In this document: in pieces, positions 1 to 6,394 of the stretch
How positions within the stretch are numbered: the first letter of the stretch is position 1
Layout: each line of letters starts with the position of its first letter
Assembly (NCBI GenBank): GCA_027317045.1
Contig: DAHVFI010000001.1
Coordinates: 1 to 8,917 of the forward strand
DNA: 8,917 nt
From: Gammaproteobacteria bacterium
GTDB taxonomy: Bacteria > Pseudomonadota > Gammaproteobacteria > Natronospirales > REEB76
Reading direction: 5' to 3'
Made by a program: the position numbers and the translations under genes
Notes under the pieces: model-generated
The model's input: only the letters and a program-made list of their open reading frames with translations
Told to the model about the DNA's origin: nothing
Databases searched by the model: none

Positions 1-16
1 GATCAGAGTTATAACG

Positions 17-985
17 ATGCAGGAAATACCGGCTGAAAAGCCGTTGCTAGACACCGGTGGCAGTCTTGGCGGGGCGCTGCGCACCGCCCGGGAGGCTCGT
101 GGTTTATCCGTGCACAAAGTCGCCCAAGACATGCACGTGAGCGATGACGTCATCCAAGCCCTGGAGCACGATGATTTCGCCCATTTGGGCGCGCCCATTT
201 TCGTGCGCGGTCATTTGCGAAATTATGCGCGTCTTCTGGGTTTGCCCGAGGCCGAGGTGCTGGCAGTCGAACATGACGCCGACAAGCTGGCGCCACCACC
301 GCTTATCACTCTGCAGCCGGACGGCGGCCGCGCCTTCGGGCGGCGCTTTGGTATGCCGATATTCTCCGGAATAATCATCTTGGTACTGATGGCCTTGGCC
401 GTGGTGTGGTGGCAGCACCGCAATGTCGAACAGCCTGTCGCCGTGGGAGCTGAATACGGTACGATCGCCACGCCGAAACCGGTGACAATGGCGTCACAGA
501 CGACGTCGATTCGCGCCACATCAGCGGGAAGCACAAATGCATCCATGCTGGAAGCCGCGACCACGCAATCGAAAACAACCCTGCGGCACAGATCGGCATC
601 GGTTCCGGCTGAGATCAAGCTAACACCAGGTATAAAATCAGCGGCGGTACCAGCGGCGCGCGTGAATAAAGCGGTGACTTCGGTAGCCGAGACCGGCGCT
701 GCGCAGTCATCCCACTTTACCCATGCGCAATTTACGCTGAGCCAGCCTTCCTGGATCGAGGTGTATGACGCGAGCGGCAAGCGACTGTATTACAATCTTG
801 CGCCTGCCGGCGCCACATTGAAGGTATCGGGTGCCGGTCCGCTGCAGGTTTTCCTCGGTAATTCACCGGGTGTGAGTATTGAATTGAACGGTATGCCCTT
901 CAACCTGGCACCGTTTACGCAACCTGACAACACGGCACGCTTCCGTCTGGGTGAAACTGCCGGCAATGGCGGCCAAGCCGGTTGA
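17..985 (+). CDS. rodZ: Cytoskeleton protein RodZ
   Basis: RodZ is a bitopic inner-membrane protein that links the actin-like MreB filament to the cell-wall elongation machinery and maintains rod shape. The 322-residue product has the family's three parts. A cytoplasmic helix-turn-helix (HTH_25 type) spans about residues 16-85, with the signatures LRTAREARGLS and FVRGHLRNYARLLGLP. One membrane segment lies near 113-132 and ends in WWQ. A Thr/Ala/Ser-rich periplasmic linker covers about 134-235, and a C-terminal DUF4115 beta-domain about 237-312 (SWIEVYDASGKRLYYN). Length is close to that of E. coli RodZ. The ATG at 17 fits the family N-terminus, although no strong Shine-Dalgarno precedes it. 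Being followed by hisS, yfgM, bamB and der supports the call. In many relatives pilF lies upstream, but only 16 bases are visible here. Identity is firm from the domain pattern; the exact start is slightly less certain. Confidence 0.95.
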   Translation: MQEIPAEKPLLDTGGSLGGALRTAREARGLSVHKVAQDMHVSDDVIQALEHDDFAHLGAPIFVRGHLRNYARLLGLPEAEVLAVEHDADKLAPPPLITLQPDGGRAFGRRFGMPIFSGIIILVLMALAVVWWQHRNVEQPVAVGAEYGTIATPKPVTMASQTTSIRATSAGSTNASMLEAATTQSKTTLRHRSASVPAEIKLTPGIKSAAVPAARVNKAVTSVAETGAAQSSHFTHAQFTLSQPSWIEVYDASGKRLYYNLAPAGATLKVSGAGPLQVFLGNSPGVSIELNGMPFNLAPFTQPDNTARFRLGETAGNGGQAG

Positions 986-1022
986 TAGTGCGGGCCATCA
1001 CTGATCCTCTCGGGGTAGCTGC

Positions 1023-2294
1023 TTGACTAACCTGATCCAGCCCATTCGCGGCATGAACGATATTTTGCCGGATGCGACTCCGCGGTGGCAGTATTTGGAA
1101 GCGGTGACGCGCACGGTGCTCGCGGCGTATGGCTACCGGGAAATCCGCGTGCCCATCCTGGAGAAGACCGAGCTTTTTGCGCGCTCCATCGGCGAAGTTA
1201 CGGACATCGTCGAAAAAGAGATGTACTCTTTCGAGGACCGCAACGGCGACAGCTTGACGCTGCGTCCCGAGGCCACCGCCGGCATGGTGCGTGCAGGCCT
1301 GAGCAACGGACTCTTATATAATCAGGTGCAGCGCTGGTGGTCTGCAGGTCCCATGTTCCGCCACGAGCGTCCGCAGAAAGGCCGTTACCGTCAGTTTCAC
1401 CAGATTGACGTAGAAGCCTACGGGCTACCAGGTCCGGATATTGATGCCGAGCTAATCGTGATGTTGGCGCGGCTGTGGAAATGTCTCGGCATCCGGCAAG
1501 TGGAACTGCGCATCAATACCCTCGGCTCTCCCGAGGCACGCGCCAGCTATCGTGACAAGCTGGCGGCATTTCTGCGTGGTCACGCCCGGCAACTCGATGA
1601 AGACAGCTGTCGCCGGCTCGATAGCAATCCGCTGCGGGTGCTGGACAGCAAGCATCCGGAAACCCGCAAGCTGGTGGAGCAGGCCCCCAACCTGCTGGAT
1701 CACCTGGATGATGGATCGCGCGAGCATTTCGCCGCACTCCAGGTCCTGCTTGATAATGCGGGCGTGAGTTATGTGGTCAATCCGCGGCTGGTGCGCGGGT
1801 TGGATTACTATTCGCGCACCGTGTTCGAGTGGGTAACGACACGACTCGGCGCCCAGGATGCGGTTTGTTCCGGCGGCCGTTACGACGGGCTGGTGGCGCA
1901 ATTGGGCGGCAAGCCCATGCCGGCCATCGGTTTTGCCATGGGGGTGGAGCGTCTGGTGGCGCTCATGGAGGAGGAAGGCGTACCGGTTCCGGATACGGCA
2001 CCGCACGCCTATCTGGTGAGGGTTGGCGCACTGGCCGAACGCGCGGGATTGCAACTGGCGGAGCAGCTGCGCGAGACGTTGCCGCAGCTCAGATTGATCA
2101 TGGATTGCAGCGGCGGTGGCTTTGCCAACCAGCTGAAACGCGCTGATAAAAGCGGCGCGCGCGTGGCACTGGTGCTGGGTGAGGACGAGGCCAAGATTCG
2201 GCAAGTGGGTTTCAAGCTACTGCGCAATACCACCGAACAGGTGAATGTGCCGTGGGATACAGCCGCTGCGCGACTGGCACCATGGCTGGAATGA
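1023..2294 (+). CDS. hisS: Histidyl-tRNA synthetase
   Basis: This class II aminoacyl-tRNA synthetase charges tRNA-His with histidine in the cytoplasm, using ATP. The 423-residue product matches the usual bacterial length (424 in E. coli). Class II motif 2 is at about 112-127 (FRHERPQKGRYRQFHQ). The histidine-binding HisA motif is at 257-264 (VRGLDYYS, with R258 in the position of the catalytic arginine), and HisB at 284-290 (GGRYDGL). Motif 3 is at about 301-312 (AIGFAMGVERLV), followed by a C-terminal anticodon-binding domain from about 328. The start is TTG at 1023: an in-frame stop lies at 1002-1004, no ATG follows until 1053, and starting there would delete the conserved IQPIRG segment. 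The ribosome site is weak (GGGG about 8 bases upstream). It follows rodZ by 37 bases, with no ispG between them. Confidence 0.97.
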   Translation: MTNLIQPIRGMNDILPDATPRWQYLEAVTRTVLAAYGYREIRVPILEKTELFARSIGEVTDIVEKEMYSFEDRNGDSLTLRPEATAGMVRAGLSNGLLYNQVQRWWSAGPMFRHERPQKGRYRQFHQIDVEAYGLPGPDIDAELIVMLARLWKCLGIRQVELRINTLGSPEARASYRDKLAAFLRGHARQLDEDSCRRLDSNPLRVLDSKHPETRKLVEQAPNLLDHLDDGSREHFAALQVLLDNAGVSYVVNPRLVRGLDYYSRTVFEWVTTRLGAQDAVCSGGRYDGLVAQLGGKPMPAIGFAMGVERLVALMEEEGVPVPDTAPHAYLVRVGALAERAGLQLAEQLRETLPQLRLIMDCSGGGFANQLKRADKSGARVALVLGEDEAKIRQVGFKLLRNTTEQVNVPWDTAAARLAPWLE

Positions 2295-2305
2295 TTACTA
2301 TACAG

Positions 2306-2321
2306 AGGCACGCTGGTGCCT
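2306..2321 (+). other. Small hairpin between hisS and yfgM
   Basis: A perfect 6-bp stem (AGGCAC / GTGCCT) closes a 4-base loop 11 bases after the hisS stop. The bases after it (TTGCATTATT) are only moderately T-rich, so it is a poor intrinsic terminator by sequence. It may be a weak attenuator or an RNA-processing or stability element that partly separates hisS from yfgM expression. The structure is seen directly; its function is inference. Confidence 0.35.
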
Positions 2322-2331
2322 TGCATTATTC

Positions 2332-2336
2332 AGGAG
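2332..2336 (+). promoter_or_regulatory. Ribosome-binding site that fixes the yfgM start
   Basis: AGGAG ends 6 bases before the GTG at 2343. It decides the yfgM start over an in-frame GTG at 2316. That alternative lies inside the 2306-2321 hairpin, lacks a Shine-Dalgarno, and would add nine residues (including two cysteines) before the conserved cytoplasmic N-terminus. Confidence 0.7.
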
Positions 2337-2342
2337 TGCAGT

Positions 2343-3035
2343 GTGGACGAGTTTCTTTCCGATAAAGAACAGGCGGAACGCCTGAAGAAGTGGTGGCTAG
2401 ATAACTACAAATCCATTGCGGCAGGCATTATCATCGCCATTATCATTATTTTTGGTTGGCGCTGGTGGCAACACCGTATGCAGGTACGCAGCCTCACAGC
2501 CTCGGCGATGTATGGCCAACTGGGTTCGATGCTGTCCGTCAACAATGGCCCGCCGGCTTTGAAAGTCGCCAATGACTTGATCAACAACTACGCTGACACG
2601 CCGTATGCGTCTCAAGCGGCATTGGCCATGGCCCAATATGATGTCGGTACGCAAAAACCGGATGATGCCATGCAGATGCTCGATTGGGTCATCAAGAACA
2701 GCAAGGATGACGGTCTCAAGCTGCTGGCGCGGTTACGGCTGGCGCGAATCAAACTGATGGTGGGTGATCCGCAGGCGGCCTTGAGCGCGCTTGCGAACGT
2801 GCAGCCGGGCGGTTTTGCGGCGCTATATGACGAGGTGCGCGGCGACGCTCATATGACGCTTGGCCAGACTGATAAGGCCCGCGTTGCATACCAACGGGCC
2901 TTGAATGAATGGACCCCGGACATGGGGGACAAATCACTGGTGCAAATGAAGCTCAATGACCTGGTCAAAGGGCCGGTCACCGTGGCCGGCAAACCGCCGG
3001 TGGCGGGCACTGAATCAGGAGCAACCAAACCGTGA
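2343..3035 (+). CDS. yfgM: YfgM family membrane-anchored TPR protein (periplasmic chaperone, SecYEG partner)
   Basis: The E. coli homologue is an inner-membrane protein with a periplasmic tetratricopeptide domain. It associates with the SecYEG translocon and the chaperone PpiD and assists proteins leaving the translocon. This product is 230 residues from the GTG at 2343. It has a short charged cytoplasmic tail (MDEFLSDKEQAERLKKWW), one very hydrophobic segment at about 24-40 ending in a Trp-rich border (WRWW), and an alpha-helical TPR-like region from about 50 to 205 with repeats such as AALAMAQYDVGTQKPDDAMQML and VRGDAHMTLGQTDKARVAY. A Pro/Gly/Thr-rich tail follows. It lies 48 bases after hisS, and its stop overlaps the bamB start by four bases (GTGA), suggesting translational coupling. 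Family identity rests on topology and position; TPR sequences diverge, so the chaperone role is carried over from homologues. Confidence 0.9.
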   Translation: MDEFLSDKEQAERLKKWWLDNYKSIAAGIIIAIIIIFGWRWWQHRMQVRSLTASAMYGQLGSMLSVNNGPPALKVANDLINNYADTPYASQAALAMAQYDVGTQKPDDAMQMLDWVIKNSKDDGLKLLARLRLARIKLMVGDPQAALSALANVQPGGFAALYDEVRGDAHMTLGQTDKARVAYQRALNEWTPDMGDKSLVQMKLNDLVKGPVTVAGKPPVAGTESGATKP

Positions 3036-4174
3036 AACAGCTGATTGCTCTTACATCCTTGGCATTGCTGCTCGCGGCTTGTGCGAGTAACAATGTGGAG
3101 CCGCCTGCGCCACTGGTGAAGTTCACACCGAAGGTGAAAGTGGAAAAGGTATGGAGCGCGTCCGTAGGATCCGCGGATGCCATTCTGCGTCTTGGAATCG
3201 TGGCCGCCAGCGACGGTACGAATATCTATACAGCCGCTCATGATGGCGATGTCTATGCGTTCGCGCTTCAGGATGGACGTAAGCGCTGGACGGTAAGTAC
3301 AAAACTATCCATCTCTGCGGGCCCCGGGGTAGGGCAGGGCATGGTGGTGGTGGGCGGCAGTGACGGCACGCTGCTGGCACTCAATGCTGTCAATGGTAAG
3401 CAATTGTGGAAGACTAACGTCAACGGAAGCATTCTCGCCAGTCCTGCGGTGGGCCAGACCGCGGTAGTCGTAGATACCACCGATGGCCACATTATCGCAT
3501 TGTCACCTGCCAGCGGAGTGAAACTTTGGAGCGTGTCCCATGAGGCGCCGAATTTATCCTTGCGTGGGGCGTCACCGACGGTGATTAACGGCAATATGGT
3601 GTTGCAAGGACTGGACAGCGGCGAGTTACTGGCGCTCAATCTCGCCGATGGCAGCCAGCGCTGGCTCGCCACCGTCTCCGCGCCCACCGGCAATAACGAT
3701 CTGTCGCGACTTGTGGACCTGGATGGCGTACTGGCGGTGGGCAACGACGATATTTATGCCGTGAATTACCAGGGACGGGTCGTGGAGCTGGCGCGGGATA
3801 GCGGTCAAATGCTGTGGACGCGGGAAATGTCGAGTTACACCGGTGTGAGCGAGGGTGCCGCGCATATCTACGTTGCCGACATGCATGGCTCTGTCTGGTC
3901 ATTGGATAAGAGCACCGGCGTACCGGCTTGGACGCAACCCGCCATGCGCGCACGCGATCTGACCTTGCCGGTGCCGTATCTCGACACGGTGGTGGTCGGC
4001 GATCTGGAGGGTTATCTGCACTTCCTCTCCAAGAGTGACGGCAGTATCGTGGCACGCGTGCGGCTGGGCAGCGATCCGATCCTGGCACCGCCCATCGTGG
4101 TGAATGGCCTGCTGGTGGTGCTGACTACCGGCGGTGACCTGGCGGCCTACAAGGTCGAGCCTCTCCGTCAATAG
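3032..4174 (+). CDS. bamB: Outer membrane protein assembly factor BamB (lipoprotein)
   Basis: BamB is a lipoprotein subunit of the BAM complex, which folds and inserts beta-barrel proteins into the outer membrane; it acts at its periplasmic face. The 380-residue product begins with a lipoprotein signal peptide (MKQLIALTSLALLLAAC). The lipobox is L14-A15-A16-C17, and the residue after Cys17 is Ala rather than Asp, consistent with sorting to the outer membrane. The rest is an eight-bladed PQQ-like beta-propeller, seen as repeated DG/SG...LW units: DGRKRW near 81, NGKQLW near 121, SGVKLW near 161, DGSQRW near 206, SGQMLW near 257 and STGVPAW near 294. The start is GTG at 3032, inside the yfgM stop, with AGGAG at 3017-3021. 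Length is close to the E. coli protein (392). The position between yfgM and der is conserved. Confidence 0.95.
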   Translation: MKQLIALTSLALLLAACASNNVEPPAPLVKFTPKVKVEKVWSASVGSADAILRLGIVAASDGTNIYTAAHDGDVYAFALQDGRKRWTVSTKLSISAGPGVGQGMVVVGGSDGTLLALNAVNGKQLWKTNVNGSILASPAVGQTAVVVDTTDGHIIALSPASGVKLWSVSHEAPNLSLRGASPTVINGNMVLQGLDSGELLALNLADGSQRWLATVSAPTGNNDLSRLVDLDGVLAVGNDDIYAVNYQGRVVELARDSGQMLWTREMSSYTGVSEGAAHIYVADMHGSVWSLDKSTGVPAWTQPAMRARDLTLPVPYLDTVVVGDLEGYLHFLSKSDGSIVARVRLGSDPILAPPIVVNGLLVVLTTGGDLAAYKVEPLRQ

Positions 4175-4204
4175 CAGCCACGCTGGTGTTACCCTGAGTA
4201 TGAG

Positions 4205-4227
4205 ACCCGCGGCCAGCCGCCGCGGGT
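4205..4227 (+). other. GC-rich hairpin immediately upstream of der
   Basis: A perfect 8-bp stem (ACCCGCGG / CCGCGGGT) with a 7-base loop ends 12 bases before the der ATG. No T-run follows, so it is not a classical terminator. The only Shine-Dalgarno-like bases for der (ACGGA, 4228-4232) directly abut the stem, so folding could affect ribosome access or protect the mRNA end between bamB and der. The structure is seen; its role is inference. Confidence 0.4.
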
Positions 4228-4239
4228 ACGGATTCCATC

Positions 4240-5640
4240 ATGTTGCCTGTCATCGCGCTCGTCGGCCGCCCCAATGTGGGTAAATCCACACTCTTCAATC
4301 TACTGACGCGCTCCCGTGACGCGCTGGTGGCGGATGTGCCGGGACTCACCCGCGATCGCCAGTACGGCTTCGGCAAACTGGGTCCACGGCCTTACGTAGT
4401 GATAGATACCGGCGGCTTGGATGGCATCGGTGAAGGCCTCATGGGTCAGATGGCGAAGCAGACCCTCAAGGCGTTTGAGGAATCGCATGCCGCCATCCTG
4501 CTGGTAGACGGTCGTGCGGGACTTAATGCCGCCGATCAGGTCATCGTCCAGCAACTGCGACGTGCCGGTAAACCCCTGTATATCGCCGTCAATAAGACCG
4601 AGGGCATGCCGGCGGATGTGGTCACCGGCGAATTTCACATGCTCGGTCTCGGTCAACCGCATGCCATCGCCGCCGCTCATGGCACCGGTGTCGAAGCATT
4701 GATCGAGACGGTATTGGAGCACCTGCCGCCGGATACCGATCTGCCGCCTGAGGATGATCAGCGTATCCATGTGGCCGTCATTGGCCGCCCGAACGTCGGC
4801 AAATCAACGCTCATCAACCGCCTGCTGGGGGAAGAACGGTTGGTAACCTACGATCAACCCGGCACCACGCGCGACAGTATCTTCGTGCCGTTCGAGCGTG
4901 ACGGCCGTGCCTACATGCTCATCGATACCGCCGGCGTGCGCCGGCGCGCGCGCGTTGAGGACAAAATTGAGAAGTTCAGCATCATCAAGACCTTGCAGGC
5001 CATTGATCGGGCCCGGGTTGTGATCACGCTGCTGGACGCCCGCGAAGGCATCACCGAACAGGATGCCTCATTGCTGGGCCTGGTTCTGGATGCCGGCCGG
5101 GCGTTGGTGCTTGCGGTCAACAAATGGGATGGTCTCGACAACGATCAGCGCAACAATATCCGACGTCTAATCGATCTCAAGCTGCCGTTCCTGGATTTCG
5201 CGGAATTGCATTTCATTTCGGCGCTGCACGGCAGCGGCGTCGGCGAGCTGATGGTTTCGGTGAATCGGGCGCATGCAGCCGCGAACCGCGAGTTGTCCAC
5301 CCCGGAACTCACGCGCGTGCTGGAAACCGCGGTCGCACAACATCAGCCGCCGCTGGTGCGCGGCCGGCGTATCCGGCTGCGTTACGCCCACCAGGGCGGG
5401 CGCAATCCTCCGGTGATCGTGATTCATGGTAATCAGACCGAAGCGGTGCCGGATACCTACCGTCGTTATCTGGAAGGTACTTTCCGCAAGGTCTTTGATC
5501 TTTACGGCACGCCGGTGCGTATCGAGTTCCGCACTGGAAAGAATCCATATGCGGAACGCCGCAAGAAACTCACGCCCAAGAAAGCCATGGTGGCTCGGCG
5601 CCAGCGGCGGATCACTCGCGGCCGCAAGCCCAAAAAATAG
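4240..5640 (+). CDS. der: Ribosome biogenesis GTPase Der (EngA)
   Basis: Der is an essential tandem-domain GTPase that binds the 50S subunit and is needed late in large-subunit assembly. The 466-residue product shows two complete G domains. The first has G1 GRPNVGKS at 9-16, G3 DTGG at 56-59 and G4 NKTE at 118-121. The second has G1 GRPNVGKS at 182-189, the conserved PGTTRD switch at 207-212, G3 DTAG at 229-232, G4 NKWD at 294-297 and G5 SAL at 327-329. A KH-like domain follows (about 352-435, including HGNQTEAVPDTYRRYLEGTF), then a strongly basic tail from about 440, as in proteobacterial Der. The ATG at 4240 begins the first G-domain strand directly and has only a weak ribosome site. It lies 65 bases after bamB, and its stop codon sits inside a terminator stem. 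Confidence 0.98.
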   Translation: MLPVIALVGRPNVGKSTLFNLLTRSRDALVADVPGLTRDRQYGFGKLGPRPYVVIDTGGLDGIGEGLMGQMAKQTLKAFEESHAAILLVDGRAGLNAADQVIVQQLRRAGKPLYIAVNKTEGMPADVVTGEFHMLGLGQPHAIAAAHGTGVEALIETVLEHLPPDTDLPPEDDQRIHVAVIGRPNVGKSTLINRLLGEERLVTYDQPGTTRDSIFVPFERDGRAYMLIDTAGVRRRARVEDKIEKFSIIKTLQAIDRARVVITLLDAREGITEQDASLLGLVLDAGRALVLAVNKWDGLDNDQRNNIRRLIDLKLPFLDFAELHFISALHGSGVGELMVSVNRAHAAANRELSTPELTRVLETAVAQHQPPLVRGRRIRLRYAHQGGRNPPVIVIHGNQTEAVPDTYRRYLEGTFRKVFDLYGTPVRIEFRTGKNPYAERRKKLTPKKAMVARRQRRITRGRKPKK

Positions 5641-5662
5641 CCTGGGGTTTCCAGGCTATTTT
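5634..5662 (+). terminator. Intrinsic terminator, probably bidirectional, after der
   Basis: A perfect 12-bp inverted repeat (AAAATAGCCTGG / CCAGGCTATTTT) encloses a 5-base loop. The left arm contains the last der codons and its TAG stop (5638-5640). On the + strand the GC-rich core is followed by TTTT. On the - strand the run of six A at 5632-5637 becomes six U, so the same element could also end slyD transcription arriving from the right, about 110 bases past the slyD stop. The convergent gene arrangement fits a shared terminator. Confidence 0.8.
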
Positions 5663-5713
5663 CCAACATTGATGCCAGTGGTCTTAAAAATATATGCATG
5701 GCGACTGGATTCC

Positions 5714-5739
5714 TCCGGCACTCGGGAAGAGAGTGCGGA
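5714..5739 (-). other. Hairpin in the slyD 3' flank
   Basis: An imperfect stem lies between der and slyD: GCACTC pairs with GAGTGC around a 7-base loop, extended by TCC / GGA past a one-base bulge. On neither strand is it followed at once by a T-run, so it is not a convincing terminator. It could be a 3'-end stabilising structure in the slyD transcript. Confidence 0.25.
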
Positions 5740-5772
5740 CTCCCTCCCAATGGGGGGTTCTAAATATTCAAA

Positions 5773-6255
5773 TTAATGATGATGACCACCTGCGGCATGT
5801 ACATGGCCGTGGGCGAGCTCTTCCGGGGTTGCCGTACGGATTTTCAGGACAGATACGTCAAAATGCAGTGTCTTGCCCGCCAATGGATGATTGGCGTCCA
5901 CGGTGACATGTTCCGAATCGACCGCGGTTACCGTTACCGTGTGCTCACCGTGTTCAGCCTCCGCATGAAAGCGCATTCCAGGCTTGATTTCGTTTTTGGT
6001 ATCGAACATAGTGCGCGGCACTTTGTGGCTCAAGGTTTCATTGCGCAGGCCGTAACCCTTCTCGGGCGGTACGCTCACCTTGACAGAATCTCCTGTGCGC
6101 TTTCCCGCAAGCGCCTCTTCCAGCCCGGGAATGATGTTCCCGGAGCCGTGCAGGTAATCCAGGGGTTTCTGGCCCCTGGAACTGTCCAGGACAGTGCCGT
6201 CCGTGTCGGTGAGGGTGTAGTCAATGGAAACCACGGTGTTTTTCTCAATGTGCAT
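5773..6255 (-). CDS. slyD: SlyD-type FKBP peptidyl-prolyl cis-trans isomerase
   Basis: This cytoplasmic folding helper catalyses prolyl cis-trans isomerisation and binds unfolded chains; in E. coli SlyD also handles nickel for hydrogenase maturation. The 160-residue product starts with the SlyD-type strand IEKNTVVSIDYTLTD. It continues with the FKBP signature LDYLHGSGNIIPGLEEAL (32-49) and PPEKGYG (63-69). An insert-in-flap chaperone domain covers about 73-119, and the FKBP fold is closed by NHPLAGKTLHFDVSVLKIR (122-140). The tail (HGHVHAAGGHHH) is His-rich and could bind metal, but it is much shorter than in E. coli (196 residues) and lacks its cysteines. The ATG is supported by AGGA seven bases upstream. 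It is convergent with der and divergent from the GNAT gene. Other SlyD/FkpB-like isomerases are alternatives, but the flap insert and tail favour SlyD. Confidence 0.9.
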   Translation of the reverse strand: MHIEKNTVVSIDYTLTDTDGTVLDSSRGQKPLDYLHGSGNIIPGLEEALAGKRTGDSVKVSVPPEKGYGLRNETLSHKVPRTMFDTKNEIKPGMRFHAEAEHGEHTVTVTAVDSEHVTVDANHPLAGKTLHFDVSVLKIRTATPEELAHGHVHAAGGHHH

Positions 6256-6283
6256 GCCGGAATCCTGAGAGCTAAAAATAAGG

Positions 6284-6303
6284 GCGGCATTCTATCCTGC
6301 CGC
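6284..6303. promoter_or_regulatory. Inverted repeat over the slyD -10 region (possible operator)
   Basis: Six-base arms GCGGCA and TGCCGC flank an 8-base centre that carries most of the proposed slyD -10 box. An inverted repeat placed there could be a repressor site, or it may simply be a short hairpin near the transcript start. No known regulator motif is recognised. Confidence 0.25.
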
Positions 6304-6317
6304 GTGCTTACTGACTA
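6289..6317 (-). promoter_or_regulatory. Putative sigma-70 promoter for slyD
   Basis: Read on the - strand, TAGTCA (4/6 to the -35 consensus) and TAGAAT (5/6 to the -10 consensus) are separated by exactly 17 bases. The -10 lies about 33 bases before the slyD ATG, giving a short leader that contains the AGGA ribosome site. This is inferred from sequence only. Confidence 0.45.
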
Positions 6318-6329
6318 GGTTTTTATAGA

Positions 6330-6358
6330 TTGTCTTGAATCCGTTCATTGGCTAAAGT
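6330..6358 (+). promoter_or_regulatory. Putative sigma-70 promoter for the GNAT-phosphoesterase pair
   Basis: TTGTCT (4/6) and TAAAGT (4/6) are 17 bases apart, and the -10 lies 36 bases before the GNAT ATG at 6395. It sits back to back with the slyD promoter without overlap. The match is moderate, so this is a candidate only. Confidence 0.35.
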
Positions 6359-6394
6359 CCGCAATCCTTGAGGCAGCTTTTAATGGGAGAAGCT

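Noticed and set aside
1..36. An open frame from base 1 to a TGA at 34-36 that could be the tail of an upstream gene such as pilF
   Set aside because: Only eleven codons are visible and they match no family feature I recognise; another frame also stops at 12-14, so the upstream gene cannot be identified.
223..780. A 185-codon open frame on the - strand inside rodZ
   Set aside because: It is antisense to rodZ and resembles no family; explained by base composition.
1452..2204. A 250-codon open frame on the - strand inside hisS
   Set aside because: It lies wholly antisense to a full-length, motif-complete hisS, and its translation has no recognisable domain; long antisense frames are common in GC-rich genes.
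2316..2342. A longer yfgM starting at GTG 2316
   Set aside because: No ribosome site precedes it and it lies in a hairpin arm; AGGAG is correctly placed for GTG 2343, and the extra residues are foreign to the family.
2309..4188. The shared 10-mer CACGCTGGTG after hisS (2309-2318) and after bamB (4179-4188), considered as a repeat family
   Set aside because: Only two copies of a short word were noticed, and the flanking bases and folding differ; chance is a sufficient explanation.
5776..6318. A 180-codon open frame on the + strand antisense to slyD
   Set aside because: The slyD frame carries a complete FKBP signature and ribosome site; the opposite frame shows neither.
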